Shown: positions 19,101 to 28,999, numbered from the stretch's first letter. The stretch: 58,524 nucleotides of DNA from an uncultured Lachnospiraceae bacterium (GCA_946403075.1 CAMIYN010000004.1:1-58524); one strand, 5' to 3'. Numbers and translations are program-made. Notes: a model not told the origin generated them from the sequence alone.

Positions 19101-19486
19101 GTAGATGTTGACTGGACTTTTTCAAATAATGAATTTATAGTTAATATTATTGTAGCTCTTTCTTTTAATAAAAATTCAGAAACTATATTCATTCGATTTT
19201 GATAAATCGAATCACTCCCTGCAATTTGATTATTAAATATTATGTCATTTTCTTGATAATAAAAAATGTTTTCATCAAAAATTTTTAATTCATTAAGAAA
19301 TTGAAGTGCTGTTAACTCATCACTGACTATAATTATTTTTTTGAAAGAATCAAAAGAAGATATAAAATATGTCCTTGCTCCTTCACAAATGTCATACACA
19401 TAAATATTCCCATTTGACTTTATTATATCTTCAATTTCATCATATAATTTATTACTTTTAAAAAAATTAAGATTTTTATTTAACAT
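16130..19486 (-). CDS. mfd: Transcription-repair coupling factor Mfd
   Basis: Mfd removes stalled RNA polymerase and recruits UvrA. From the N-terminus: a UvrB-like damage-coupling region (about residues 1-330), an RNA-polymerase interaction domain around residue 450 (IGDYVIHENFGIGIYRGIE), a RecG-like translocase with Walker A GDVGFGKTEVA (near 600) and DEEQRFG, the GSGIKVALKDLEIRGAG motif, and a C-terminal TRCF domain. The length of 1118 is slightly below the usual 1150-1180. Its start overlaps pth by 11 bp, as in many Firmicutes. Confidence 0.96.
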   Translation of the reverse strand: MLNKNLNFFKSNKLYDEIEDIIKSNGNIYVYDICEGARTYFISSFDSFKKIIIVSDELTALQFLNELKIFDENIFYYQENDIIFNNQIAGSDSIYQNRMNIVSEFLLKERATIILTINSLFEKVQSTSTYNEKKIKILKNSDLGFNVFIKKLLEIGYTRVNTVSTFGEFSIRGSIVDIYDSMYEMPIRIDFFDDNIDTIRFFNVDTKISVDEILDIEIHPFLIKDIENCYNILEILNKKNDCKIFINNFDTIFDRMNYLYEVLEEPISVNGENNIDELKKPNKKNEFWTIDEIFGFLKNENLINISLLLSDNYLSLGLEKNLYKFEYKLVSPIYNKKDFQFIKSELKKMMLDNFSGIIFIESRLKAERILKELIDNEINSYIYSGDISLNHSEICIYIGNINSGFIDYNNKFFIFSESDIFDIKKEIRKRVKSKKDETVYEIIDTIKDLSIGDYVIHENFGIGIYRGIEKIKTNDVIKDYIKIQYADNSNLYLLVSKLDVIQKYASKNSIKPKINSLNNNDFIKIKNKIKENILEDAKELINLYAKRNERTGFSFSKDTVWQSEFEETFPYIETNDQINAIAQVKSDMESKKIMDRLICGDVGFGKTEVAIRAAFKAVQDGKQVAILAPTTILVRQHYNTFLERFKSYPVNVDFLSRFKTPKENKKTILDISNGNVDIVIGTHRLLSKDIIFKNLGLLIIDEEQRFGVSHKEKIKKMKINVDTLSLTATPIPRTLYMSLNKIRDISLLTEAPPERVPIKTYVFRYNNEIIKDAINRELKRDGQVFIIHNRISDIYTFAEEVSKICPNAKIAVSHGRMNENDLENIINDYINKIYDVLITTTIIEIGIDIRNANTLIVNDADKFGLSQLYQLRGRVGRSDKVAYAFFLYKNNLTIDSEKRLKAIKEFSALGSGIKVALKDLEIRGAGDVFGLNQSGHTDIIGYELYIKFLNKALKYLEGDKNNKDFIDSYDTTVDIDIDAYIPDKYIEDEETKLIMYKKIAGILDDSDSDNLCLEMKDRFGEIPIEVKNLILISKIKNKAHSLYITDVIIKIDSFKIVFYEKAKLETKKLFDLINDYNSEMRLLSGIPSTLTYNAKKKNNDILKIISLVYDVLNSIKII

Positions 19487-20042
19487 TATATTTATTCATA
19501 CTAAAATCAACACCATTTTTTATTATATCAATAATTGCAAATCCTGCTCTATCTGTGATTTTTTTAACTTCCATAAATTCATCTTTCATATATTTCATCA
19601 AAACAAAATCAATTTGTTTTATTTTTTCAGGCACTGGTCCTATACCTACTCTAACTTTTATAAAATCTATAGTCCCCAAATAATTAATTATTGATTTAAT
19701 CCCGTTATGTCCTGCACTTGAACCTGTTTTTGTAATTTTAATTCTGCCAAAATCTATTGCTAATTCATCATATACAATGATTATATCATTATTACTAATT
19801 TTATAAAATTGTGATAATTGTTTTACAAACTCTCCACTATTATTCATAAAAGTGAGAGGTTTAGAAATTATAATATCTTCACCATCTAATTTAGTTTTAC
19901 AAAATAAACCATTAAATTTTTCTTCATCTAATTTTTTTATGCAAAGTTCATCCATCAAGCTATCTATTGACAAAAAACCAATATTATGTCTTGTAAAGGC
20001 ATATTTTAGTCCAGGATTACCAAGTCCTACAATTAATTTCAA
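19476..20042 (-). CDS. pth: Peptidyl-tRNA hydrolase
   Basis: Pth releases peptides from peptidyl-tRNA dropped by stalled ribosomes. Motifs are IVGLGNPGLKYAFTRHNIGF (with catalytic His), LTFMNNSGEFV and GSSAGHNGIKSI. I chose TTG at 20042: GGAGG ends 5 nt before it and the protein then begins MKLIVGLGNPG as in the family. The upstream ATG at 20054 overlaps that ribosome site. The product is 188 residues. It overlaps mfd by 11 bp. Confidence 0.95.
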   Translation of the reverse strand: MKLIVGLGNPGLKYAFTRHNIGFLSIDSLMDELCIKKLDEEKFNGLFCKTKLDGEDIIISKPLTFMNNSGEFVKQLSQFYKISNNDIIIVYDELAIDFGRIKITKTGSSAGHNGIKSIINYLGTIDFIKVRVGIGPVPEKIKQIDFVLMKYMKDEFMEVKKITDRAGFAIIDIIKNGVDFSMNKYNVK

Positions 20043-20223
20043 AATTTCCTCCATTTTTTTTTATTGCTTTTTATTTTCTTTTTGATTATATCTGCATTTT
20101 AGTTTTATAAAAATCTCTAAAAAGCCTAACAATATTGTAGCATTTAAAATATTTTAAGAGTTTATATTATGTTAATCTATCATTAAGCTATCCCCAATCT
20201 TTTTTTGCACTCAAATAAAAAAA

Positions 20224-20297
<74 letters not shown>

Positions 20298-20341
20298 ATA
20301 ACTAAAATATATTATCAAAACAGATATTAAAAGTCAAGAAT

Positions 20342-22291
20342 TTAGTTTGTTTCTTTAATTAATCCTTTTCTATATACAACCAACAAATCTTTTAAATCAC
20401 TAATTTGTTTCTTAATACTTTTTCCTATATCTGTATCTCTAACATATACTCTTTCATCTTTTGCAACTCTCTCTATCTCTTCAGTTATAGGAGTATTAAA
20501 CTTCCCCTTTTCATATGGTTTATGCACTGCAATACTTAAATACTTTGAATCATAAATCAATGTATATCCAGCAATCCCAGTCTTTTTTTGATAACCTTTT
20601 GAAAGTCCACCATCAATTATAAATAATTTTCCATTTGCTTTGACAGGATGTTCTCCATCTTTATGCTTTACAGGAACATGCCCATTTATGATATGTCCAT
20701 CACTATTTAATCCAAATTCTTCTAAAATTTTGATTGCAACTTCTTCTCTATAGGCATAAGAATAATATGGATTTTCATATTCTTTTTTCATATCTTCATC
20801 ATCCAAAAAATATCTTTCAAAAGTTTTAATTTGATCTTTACCAAAAAATGGTGAAAACCTCCCACACCACATATAATACATATGATCGATGTTTTCACTA
20901 TCTATTTTATTTGATTTATAATCGTTATATGCTTTACTTATCAATGAATTAAAATAATCAAATAGACTCATCCCAGAATAAAAATCATCACTATTAAAGC
21001 TTTTAATTTTATCAAATTCTCCATCATCTGTCATAGGTATTATCCCATGAAACAATAGATTATTATTATATATTTTATATAAACTGCCCTTTTCAAATAC
21101 ATAATTTATATGTTCTAATAATTTTTTTGAATGCATGAAACTTGATTTTAATGATTTTAATAATTTACATTCAGCATCTGTTAATTCAAGTGGATTTTTA
21201 GGATCAACAGTAGGAAAATTATTATCTTTTAATTTATACTCAACTCCATTTTCAATCAAAACTCCTTTTTCATAATCTATTTTTTCAAGAATTATTCTAT
21301 CAGTCATTTTATATTCTGGATGTTTTTTTAATAATTTACCTTCTAGTTTTAATTGAATTATTTCTAGTGTTTTATGCATTTTTGCTGTCATCTCAGGTCT
21401 CACAACATCATATTCATTTTCATCCAAAATACTTGGCATAAAACAACTACAGAGATCATCTCCATATACTTCCGATGCGAATTCTGATAATTTTCGTAAA
21501 TTTATACCATATCCATCTTCTAACATATCAAAACAATTATATTTAATAGCGATTCTTAAACAATTAATTATCAAAACTTCATTGCCAAAAAAAGCACCCA
21601 TCCACTCCACATCATGATTTCCCCATTGGATGTCAACATTTTTTAAATTCATTAATTCATCAATAATTCTATCGTGCCTTGCACCTCTATCAAATATATC
21701 ACCCACTATGTGTAAAGTATCGAGTGCAAGAGTTTGTGCTAATTTGCACAATTCTACAATATATTCTTTTGCCAACCCAATATCAATTATTGAATTAATA
21801 ATTTCTTGGTAATATTTTGCTTTTTTTTCATTTTGAGTATCTAAATCCTTATATAATAATTCTTCGGTTAGATAAGCATACTTTGTATTCATTGCCTTTC
21901 TAACTTTAGACCTTGTATATTTTTCAGATAATGTTTTTACCAAAATTAGAATCTTTTTTATTATAGCAACTTGAAATTCATAAGTATTTCTATCAGTGAA
22001 ATCATATTTTTCAAGTTTTTCTTTTGGAAAATATACGAGATTGGCAAGTTCCAAAATCTCTTCTTCTGTCATTTCATTAGAAAACAAAATCCTTAATTTT
22101 TTTCTTATTACACCAGCAGCAGATCTAATCAAATGAATAAAACTCTCATGTTCTCCATGCAAATCAGAAAAAAAATACTCAGTAGCTTTTGGCAAGGTTA
22201 ATATGGCATTTAAATTTGCTATCTCAATATTAATTTCTTGAGAATTTTTAAATTGCTTACTTAAAAGATTTAAATAGTCTAAATCTCTCAA
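20342..22291 (-). CDS. fbp: Fructose-1,6-bisphosphatase class III
   Basis: This 649-residue enzyme dephosphorylates fructose-1,6-bisphosphate for gluconeogenesis. It belongs to the metallophosphatase-fold class III of Firmicutes: FFSDLHGEHESF near residue 37, HIVGDIFDRGARHD, IQWGNHDVEWMG and NGHVPVKHKDGEHP are the metal-binding blocks. The start is TTG directly after the stop of the upstream gene, with GGGGAG before it. It ends the transketolase to fbp series, so the operon has a sugar-phosphate component. Confidence 0.96.
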   Translation of the reverse strand: MRDLDYLNLLSKQFKNSQEINIEIANLNAILTLPKATEYFFSDLHGEHESFIHLIRSAAGVIRKKLRILFSNEMTEEEILELANLVYFPKEKLEKYDFTDRNTYEFQVAIIKKILILVKTLSEKYTRSKVRKAMNTKYAYLTEELLYKDLDTQNEKKAKYYQEIINSIIDIGLAKEYIVELCKLAQTLALDTLHIVGDIFDRGARHDRIIDELMNLKNVDIQWGNHDVEWMGAFFGNEVLIINCLRIAIKYNCFDMLEDGYGINLRKLSEFASEVYGDDLCSCFMPSILDENEYDVVRPEMTAKMHKTLEIIQLKLEGKLLKKHPEYKMTDRIILEKIDYEKGVLIENGVEYKLKDNNFPTVDPKNPLELTDAECKLLKSLKSSFMHSKKLLEHINYVFEKGSLYKIYNNNLLFHGIIPMTDDGEFDKIKSFNSDDFYSGMSLFDYFNSLISKAYNDYKSNKIDSENIDHMYYMWCGRFSPFFGKDQIKTFERYFLDDEDMKKEYENPYYSYAYREEVAIKILEEFGLNSDGHIINGHVPVKHKDGEHPVKANGKLFIIDGGLSKGYQKKTGIAGYTLIYDSKYLSIAVHKPYEKGKFNTPITEEIERVAKDERVYVRDTDIGKSIKKQISDLKDLLVVYRKGLIKETN

Positions 22292-23524
22292 TTAATCTCC
22301 CCCTGTTCCCTTTTTAATAGAATCTGTGCCATTAGGCCCTGCTTTGCTCACAGTTGCAACTTTTAATTTTGTATCAAAGGCTGGTCCAGATGCTGTATTA
22401 TCATCACTATCTATATCATTACTACTTTCTTCATCATTTATATCTTCTTCTAATTCTTCATCATATTCTTCTGTTTCTGCCTCTGTCTCATCATCAATTA
22501 ATCCCATACTTCTCCTATATTCTTGATATTGAGCTTCCTCTAAATCTTCCTCATGTTCTACATTGTATGCTTTTCTATTGAATAAAAAGTTCAAATCTTT
22601 TATATATGCAACTCTTGATGTATATTCACCATCAACTACAAGCTCAAATCTCAACTTTTTTGTTTTTTTAGGAAAAGTAAAATCCATATTTGTTCCATTG
22701 TTATAATTAAATGAATTTGTAGAATATAGTTCATCTCCATTTTCATTTGATACAATTAGTCTGCACATAGTAGTTCTATCAGAATAAGTAAAATAATGTG
22801 TTGCAATTTTCCCTCTAACTCTATTAAAATTATTTTTTGGATTTTCTACATCAAAATAAGATTCTGTCCCCTTTAAAGCAATAACACCCTTCCATTTAAT
22901 TTTTGAAAAAGTTGTCCCATTAACTTTTTTACTATAATTACTTCCAGCCGTGATATACTTTACACAATTATGATCTATTGAGCTATCATACACATCTTTA
23001 TTATCTTTTTCTTTTAAAACTACATTTTTGCCAAGTATTTTATTTGTAGTTCCTTCTAAATATTTATTTTCGGCTCCCAAATTAGGCAGTATTCCGTCCA
23101 CATCAGCAATCCCAATAGTTCCAGAAGATACTATCCCAAAATTTGAAACAGATTTTTGAGCATCGTTATAAAATTTCATCATCAATTCATCATCTTCGTT
23201 ATAAAATGTTTCATTCATATCAATTTTTTCAACATCACCATTTAAAAGAGTCCTTCTACCTACAGAATCTACTATACGATAATCTGGTGTGATGGTATCA
23301 ACGAGTAATTTCCCTATTTCATCAAAATAATAATAATAACCATATCCATCATTATCATCATCTATAAGACACCAAGTCCCTTTTGGATATGTAAAATCAT
23401 CATTTAACCAAATAAATCCATTTATCTGCTCTACTGGGTACCAATATGCAGCATAAGTTCTAATATTATTCATACAAAAAATTAATAATATTATGCTTAC
23501 AAATAAATTAATTTTTTTCATCAT
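22292..23524 (-). CDS. Secreted protein with putative carbohydrate-binding module
   Basis: A Sec signal peptide (hydrophobic residues 6-26, likely cleavage after TYA) leads into residues 28-90 rich in Trp, Tyr and Asp (GYGYYYYFDEIGKLL, TPDYRIVDSVGRR), similar to cell-wall-binding repeats. Residues about 200-330 look like an NPCBM-type beta-sandwich (FSKIKWKGVIALKG, then TKKLRFELVVDGEYTSRVAY). A strongly acidic linker follows and the C-terminus is basic and Gly-rich. No catalytic motif is visible; it probably binds surface polysaccharide. It sits between the cysteine desulfurase and fbp, and its stop abuts the fbp start. Confidence 0.7.
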   Translation of the reverse strand: MMKKINLFVSIILLIFCMNNIRTYAAYWYPVEQINGFIWLNDDFTYPKGTWCLIDDDNDGYGYYYYFDEIGKLLVDTITPDYRIVDSVGRRTLLNGDVEKIDMNETFYNEDDELMMKFYNDAQKSVSNFGIVSSGTIGIADVDGILPNLGAENKYLEGTTNKILGKNVVLKEKDNKDVYDSSIDHNCVKYITAGSNYSKKVNGTTFSKIKWKGVIALKGTESYFDVENPKNNFNRVRGKIATHYFTYSDRTTMCRLIVSNENGDELYSTNSFNYNNGTNMDFTFPKKTKKLRFELVVDGEYTSRVAYIKDLNFLFNRKAYNVEHEEDLEEAQYQEYRRSMGLIDDETEAETEEYDEELEEDINDEESSNDIDSDDNTASGPAFDTKLKVATVSKAGPNGTDSIKKGTGGD

Positions 23525-23529
23525 ATATT

Positions 23530-24699
23530 CTATCTCCTTGTGTATTTTTGCAAATTCTTAATTAATTCTTTTAATATATCAACAAAATAATCAATTTCAA
23601 AAATCTCATTATAAATTGAAAAAGATACTCTAATAGTATTTTCAATTAACTCTTTATTCAAACCTATTGCAGTCAAAGTATTTGACATTTTTTTTTGTTT
23701 TGAAGAACAAGCAGAACCAGCAGACACATAAATATTTTTTTCTTCTAAACTATGTATTAACACTTCTGCTCTAACATTTTTTATGCTTAATGATACAATA
23801 TGTGGAATAAACACATCTTCATCATAACTATTTATAATGATACAATCTAAAAATTTATTTATTTCATTAATCTTTTCTACAAAATATTTTTTTAATTCTT
23901 TTATCTTATTATTATATATATCAAAATCATTATATATAATATTTGCAAATTTTGCAAATCCAACAATTCCTGCAGTATTTAGAGTTCCAGATCTCAAATT
24001 ATTTTGTTGCCCACCGCCAAAAAGAATATTATTAATTTTTATATTTTTATTTTTGTATAAAAAACCAACACCCTTTGCTGCATGAATCTTATGAGCACTT
24101 GTTGACATCATATCAATTCCTAAATCTTTTACATCAATTTTTAATTTACCAAAGCCTTGCACTGCATCAACATGAAAAGCAATATGTTTATTTTTTTTCT
24201 TTATTATTTTTGATATTTCACTGATTTTTTCTATCGTACCTATTTCATTATTTACAAACATTATACTCACTAATAGTGTATTTTCTGTGATTAAATTTTC
24301 AAATTCATTGAGATTTATGAGTCCATTTTTATCAACATCTAAGTATGAAACCTTATAACCATTATTTTCAAGATGTTTAATAACATTCAAAACTGAGGGA
24401 TGTTCAATTTTAGTAGTTATAATATGATTTCCATAATGTCTATTTGCATAAACATAACCTAAAATTGCAAGATTATTTGATTCTGTCCCACCTGAGGTCC
24501 ATATAATTTCATCACTATCACAATTTATTATTTTACTTATTATTTGATTTGCATTATCAATTCTTTTTTCAGCAATATAACCAAAACGATGCAAAGAAGA
24601 AGAATTCCCATATTCATTTTGATTTATGTAATTCATTTCCTCCACAACTTCTTTTGACATTTTAGTTGTCGCTGCATTATCTAAATATATATAATCCAA
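23530..24699 (-). CDS. Cysteine desulfurase (NifS/IscS family)
   Basis: The 389-residue PLP enzyme takes sulfur from cysteine for Fe-S clusters or tRNA thiolation. It starts with YLDNAATTKMS; FHVDAVQGFGK binds the cofactor, SAHKIHAAKG holds the Schiff-base Lys (near residue 202) and VSAGSACSSKQKK holds the catalytic Cys (near 329). The short SAGSACSS loop resembles NifS/IscS group I. The likely start is TTG 3 bp after the preceding stop. No iscU or thiI neighbour is present, so the sulfur acceptor is unknown. Confidence 0.92.
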   Translation of the reverse strand: MDYIYLDNAATTKMSKEVVEEMNYINQNEYGNSSSLHRFGYIAEKRIDNANQIISKIINCDSDEIIWTSGGTESNNLAILGYVYANRHYGNHIITTKIEHPSVLNVIKHLENNGYKVSYLDVDKNGLINLNEFENLITENTLLVSIMFVNNEIGTIEKISEISKIIKKKNKHIAFHVDAVQGFGKLKIDVKDLGIDMMSTSAHKIHAAKGVGFLYKNKNIKINNILFGGGQQNNLRSGTLNTAGIVGFAKFANIIYNDFDIYNNKIKELKKYFVEKINEINKFLDCIIINSYDEDVFIPHIVSLSIKNVRAEVLIHSLEEKNIYVSAGSACSSKQKKMSNTLTAIGLNKELIENTIRVSFSIYNEIFEIDYFVDILKELIKNLQKYTRR

Positions 24700-24701
24700 A
24701 A

Positions 24702-26513
24702 TTATATCCCCAAAAACTCTTTTTGCAAATAACTATATTCTACTAAACTATTAATCTTAATAATTTTCCCATCCATTAATTTTGCATCATAAAAATTAAA
24801 ACAAGATATATTTTTATGTAATGAATAATTATATTTATTGATTACATCAAATGGCAAATTCCCTATCTCCAAAATTTTTGCCGCCAAGAAGTTTGCTGAT
24901 ATATCACCTATATCACTCAAATTTTTATTTTTGTTATCATATATAAATACTGGAGTTTTATAAACATTAGAAAAAGTATAATTTAAATCTGTATCAAAAT
25001 ATTTTTTATTAATTCTTGTATTGAAACTTGGATTATGGTCTCCAAAAAAACAAATTATAACTCTATCCCTTTCTTTATTAAAATAATCAATTAATACCTT
25101 AATTGCTTTATCAGATAGATATTGCAAAGATAAATATGTGTCAACTGAAATTTCATTATCATTTATAGATTTAATTTCTCCATCATTAAATTCCCCATAG
25201 CCCCCGTGATTTTGCATAGTTATCCCAAAAATAAAACTTTTTAGATTTCTATTTTTATTATTTTCATATTTTTCTATCACTTCTCTATACATAGCTTCAT
25301 CAGAAACATAGTTCCTAATTGTTTCTCTATTTTTAAAATCATTATAAAAATATAATTCATTAAATCCAAAAAATTTATAAACTTTATCTCTATGATAATT
25401 AGTAGCAGTATAAGGATGCATAGCTGTTGTATTATAATTTAAATTATTAAAATATCTTGCTATACTATATTTATTTTTTTTAACATAATTATTATATGGC
25501 ATAATTGGATATTTCATATTTCCAATAGTATTACAAGTCAAAAACTCAAATTCTGTATTCGCCGTGCCTCCACCAAAAGTATTTACATATAAATTACCTT
25601 TTGCAACATTTTGTAAACTCTCATAATACTCACAAACTTTTTTATTTGTCTCAATTTTTTCATATATAGAACCAAATGACTCATTCATAATAACTATAAC
25701 ATTTGGATAATCATAATTTTTAAAATTAATTTTTGTTAATTTGCTACTTTCATTTCTTATGAAATTTTCAACTATCTGTTTTTGTATTTTTTTATTTTTT
25801 TCTTTTCTTTGGAAAATTGGTATTGATGAAAAAAAGTTATATAGATATCCTTGATTTTCACCTGCCATAATTGAATAATCAAATTCTTCGTTAGAAATAA
25901 AAAATCTAAGTACAAAAAAAGGAACAAAACAAGCCCACAATATCACAAAGAGAGAAACAAAAAGTTGAAAATTTAATTTGGTAAAATCTAACACCCAATA
26001 TATATATATTAAACTATTAATAAACTCAAAAATTATGTTATTTACAAATTGATTTTTAAAATATAAACAGTGGAACAAAAAAAGCATTATTAAAATATTC
26101 AATACTAAAAAAACAATAAATGATATTTTAATTTTAAATTTATAGCCACCTGCCACTTCTTTTGCAGTATTTATAGATAAAACATCAGAAAAATTTAAAT
26201 TAGTTCCTCTAAATTCATGAACATAATAAAAGCTAATACCTAATATATAAAATAAAACTAATGATAATATAAAAACAAATTGTATAAAAAATATATTATA
26301 AGTTATAAATCCATCTAAATCTAAATAGTATTTAATAAAACTCGCAGAATAAAAAAGAACAAATAATAGCATTAATATCATAATAATAAAAATAGGACAT
26401 AAAATATTAAATAAATAATATTTTATCTTTCTTAATTTTAACCCTTTAATACCTGCTGCCAAAATTTGTGTCATAATAAAAATATAAATTGAAAAACAAA
26501 TCAATAATTTCAT
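24702..26513 (-). CDS. LTA synthase-like phosphoglycerol transferase (sulfatase fold)
   Basis: The N-terminal 220 residues hold about five to six membrane segments. The rest is an extracellular alkaline-phosphatase/sulfatase fold: NVIVIMNESFGSIYE (metal site), FGGGTANTEFEFLTCN with the presumed catalytic Thr, AMHPYTATNYHRDKVY, and ICFFGDHNPSF near the C-terminus with the metal-binding Asp-His. These match LtaS and related polyglycerolphosphate enzymes that move glycerol phosphate from phosphatidylglycerol onto a surface polymer. It could instead modify another glycan. Confidence 0.9.
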   Translation of the reverse strand: MKLLICFSIYIFIMTQILAAGIKGLKLRKIKYYLFNILCPIFIIMILMLLFVLFYSASFIKYYLDLDGFITYNIFFIQFVFILSLVLFYILGISFYYVHEFRGTNLNFSDVLSINTAKEVAGGYKFKIKISFIVFLVLNILIMLFLFHCLYFKNQFVNNIIFEFINSLIYIYWVLDFTKLNFQLFVSLFVILWACFVPFFVLRFFISNEEFDYSIMAGENQGYLYNFFSSIPIFQRKEKNKKIQKQIVENFIRNESSKLTKINFKNYDYPNVIVIMNESFGSIYEKIETNKKVCEYYESLQNVAKGNLYVNTFGGGTANTEFEFLTCNTIGNMKYPIMPYNNYVKKNKYSIARYFNNLNYNTTAMHPYTATNYHRDKVYKFFGFNELYFYNDFKNRETIRNYVSDEAMYREVIEKYENNKNRNLKSFIFGITMQNHGGYGEFNDGEIKSINDNEISVDTYLSLQYLSDKAIKVLIDYFNKERDRVIICFFGDHNPSFNTRINKKYFDTDLNYTFSNVYKTPVFIYDNKNKNLSDIGDISANFLAAKILEIGNLPFDVINKYNYSLHKNISCFNFYDAKLMDGKIIKINSLVEYSYLQKEFLGI

Positions 26514-26515
26514 AC

Positions 26516-27268
26516 TTACTCCAAATTATATAATAAAAAAGAAAGTGCAACTATACTGGCTGTTTCCGTCCTAAGTGTCCTTTTCCCAAGTGTCAATATA
26601 TTTATATTAAAATCTAATGCCATATCAATTTCTGCTTTTGAAAATCCACCTTCTGGTCCTATAATTATATTTATAATTTTTTTATTTTTATCTTTAATAC
26701 TACTTATTACACTTTTTGTTTTATCAAAATCTATTTCATTTTCATAAAACAATAAATTATTATCATTATCTTTTATTAAATCTATCATTTCTCTAAAGCT
26801 TATTGGATTATTTACTATTGGAATTATACTTCTTTTTGACTGTTCACTTGCTGATTTTGATATCTTATTATATCTTTCTATTTTTTTTTCTATTTTATCA
26901 TTTTTAAATTTTACAATAGAATTTTTCATTTCTACTGGTGTAATTGAAAATACACCGAGTTCAACTGCCTTTTCAATAATATACTCAAATTTATCAAGTT
27001 TGACTAATCCTTGATAGAGATTTATTTTATACCCCAATTCGTTATTTTCAGCTATTTCAATTATCTCTAATAAAATCTCTCTATCGCTTATGTCTTTTAC
27101 TATGGAATTATAATTTATTAATTCATCTATAACAGATACAAGTATATTTTCATTTATATTAACTCGAAGTGATGATTTTAAATGATTAAAATTTTCAATA
27201 TCTTCTATATTGTTAATTATAATGCAATTATCTATTATTTGATTTTTTTTAATAAATATATGATGCAT
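26516..27268 (-). CDS. rsmE: 16S rRNA m3U1498 methyltransferase
   Basis: RsmE is a SPOUT-fold SAM-dependent methyltransferase acting on U1498. The N-terminal PUA-like part (residues 1-70) is followed by the knot: KAVELGVFSITPV, RYNKISKSASEQSKRSIIP, IIIGPEGGFSKAEID and LGKRTLRTETASIVALS, which are family hallmarks. Length 250 is standard. Its ATG overlaps the end of the transketolase C subunit. Confidence 0.95.
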   Translation of the reverse strand: MHHIFIKKNQIIDNCIIINNIEDIENFNHLKSSLRVNINENILVSVIDELINYNSIVKDISDREILLEIIEIAENNELGYKINLYQGLVKLDKFEYIIEKAVELGVFSITPVEMKNSIVKFKNDKIEKKIERYNKISKSASEQSKRSIIPIVNNPISFREMIDLIKDNDNNLLFYENEIDFDKTKSVISSIKDKNKKIINIIIGPEGGFSKAEIDMALDFNINILTLGKRTLRTETASIVALSFLLYNLE

Positions 27269-28191
27269 TAAATATTTTCTTTTATTACTTTTACAATATC
27301 AGTAGAAGTTATCCCATATTCTTTAAATAATTCATTTGGCTTTCCACTATGTCCAAATTTATCTTTAATTCCTATCATTTTTAATTTTGCATGTGGTTCT
27401 TCTGCTATTACTTCTGCTACTGCACTCCCGAGTCCTCCAATAACAGAATGCTCTTCACAAGTCACAATTAATCTGTAATTTTTATTTATATTGAGTAATA
27501 ACTCTCTATCTATTGGCTTAATTGTATGCATATTAACTACTGCTGCATTTATGTTTTCATTAGATAATAAAGTATGAGCTTCTAATGCTTCTTTTACCAT
27601 TAAACCACAAGCAATTATACATATATCTTTACCTTCTCGCAATATATCTCCTCTACCCACTTCAAATTTTTTATTTACATCCACTAAATTAGGACACTCT
27701 GGTCTTGCTAACCTTATATATACAGGTCCATCAATTTTTATAGCAGCTTCAATTATTTTTTTTGTCTCTAACGGATCACACGGTACTAAAACTGTCATAT
27801 TGGGTAATACTCTCATAAGTGCTATATCTTCTATAGATTGATGCGAACCTCCATCTTCACCAACAGATAAACCAGCATGAGTTAATGCAATTTTCACATT
27901 TAAATTAGTATAGGCAATAGAATTTCTGATTATTTCATAAGCTCTCCCTGCACCAAAAATTGCAAAAGTGCTTGCAAAAGGAATAAAACCTTCTCTTGCA
28001 AAAGCAGCAGCAGTCCCAAATAAATTATTTTCTGCTATCCCCAAATCATAAAATCTATCACTAAACATCTGTTTAAATTTAATTGTCTGTGTAGCATTTG
28101 CAAGGTCTGCATCAAAAACTACTATTTTTTCATTAATCTTACCAAACTCACAAAGTGATTCGCCATATGCTTCTCTTATAGACTTACCCAT
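27268..28191 (-). CDS. Transketolase, C-terminal subunit
   Basis: This 307-residue protein corresponds to the pyrimidine-binding and C-terminal domains of transketolase: residues FYDLGIAENNLFGTAAAFAR (activating Glu in the Pyr domain), HAGLSVGEDGGSHQSIEDIA, MRVLPNMTVLVPCDP, YIRLARPE and VTCEEHSVIGGLGSAV. Split transketolases of this type occur widely in Clostridia. It pairs with the N-terminal subunit 4 bp upstream, and GGAG precedes its ATG. Confidence 0.95.
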   Translation of the reverse strand: MGKSIREAYGESLCEFGKINEKIVVFDADLANATQTIKFKQMFSDRFYDLGIAENNLFGTAAAFAREGFIPFASTFAIFGAGRAYEIIRNSIAYTNLNVKIALTHAGLSVGEDGGSHQSIEDIALMRVLPNMTVLVPCDPLETKKIIEAAIKIDGPVYIRLARPECPNLVDVNKKFEVGRGDILREGKDICIIACGLMVKEALEAHTLLSNENINAAVVNMHTIKPIDRELLLNINKNYRLIVTCEEHSVIGGLGSAVAEVIAEEPHAKLKMIGIKDKFGHSGKPNELFKEYGITSTDIVKVIKENI

Positions 28192-28195
28192 AATA

Positions 28196-28999
28196 TTACA
28201 CTCCTATACATTTTAATGCTTTTTCTAATTCTTCATCGTTTGGAGCTTTTCCATGCCATTTATAATTATTTTCCATAAAATCAACTCCCTTTCCCTTTAA
28301 AGTTTCACACCTTATAAACTTAGGTTTTCCATTTGTCTCTTTTCTTAATGCATTTATTATTTCATTTACATTATGCCCGTCTACTTCAAAAACTTCAAAT
28401 CCAAATGCTTCAAATTTTTTTGTAATATTTCCAAGTGAAATTATATCATCAACTTGTCCATCTATTTGTAATCCATTATTATCTAAAATATAAACTAAAT
28501 TATCAAGTTTAAATTGACTTGCTGCCATACTTGCTTCCCAAACTATTCCCTCTTGGCATTCACCATCTCCAAGAAGTGCATAAACTTTATAATTTTTTTT
28601 CTTGTGCTTTGCTGCAAGTGCCATCCCAAAAGCAATAGAAGCACCTTGTCCCAATGACCCTGTATTCATATCTACACCTTTTGTCTTATGAAAATCAGGA
28701 TGCCCTTGGAGTTTTCCATCAATTTTCCTCAAATTCATAAGTTCAGATTTATCAAAATAACCTAAATCAGCTAAAACTGCATATAGTGCAGGACAAGAGT
28801 GTCCTTTACTCATTATAAACCTATCTCTATCTTCCCATTCGGGATTTTTAGGATTAATATTTAGGACATCATAATAAAGAGCCATTAAAATTTCTACACA
28901 AGATAGAGAACCACCAGTATGTCCTGATTTAGCATTATGAATCATTCTTAAAATACTTTCCCTTAATTCTTTTCCTTTTTTTTCAAAATCCATACTCAC
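28196..28999 (-). CDS. Transketolase, N-terminal (TPP-binding) subunit
   Basis: The 267 residues form the thiamine-diphosphate domain: HNAKSGHTGGSLSCVEILMA near residue 21, DRFIMSKGHSCPALYAVLAD, GSLGQGASIAFGMALA, and GDGECQEGIVWEAS followed by the Asn-containing IDNNG-type Mg/TPP site (YILDNNGLQIDG). With the downstream subunit it forms a pentose-phosphate transketolase. The start is GTG at 28999 or ATG at 28993; neither has a clear ribosome site. It has a promoter about 340 bp upstream. Confidence 0.95.
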   Translation of the reverse strand: MSMDFEKKGKELRESILRMIHNAKSGHTGGSLSCVEILMALYYDVLNINPKNPEWEDRDRFIMSKGHSCPALYAVLADLGYFDKSELMNLRKIDGKLQGHPDFHKTKGVDMNTGSLGQGASIAFGMALAAKHKKKNYKVYALLGDGECQEGIVWEASMAASQFKLDNLVYILDNNGLQIDGQVDDIISLGNITKKFEAFGFEVFEVDGHNVNEIINALRKETNGKPKFIRCETLKGKGVDFMENNYKWHGKAPNDEELEKALKCIGV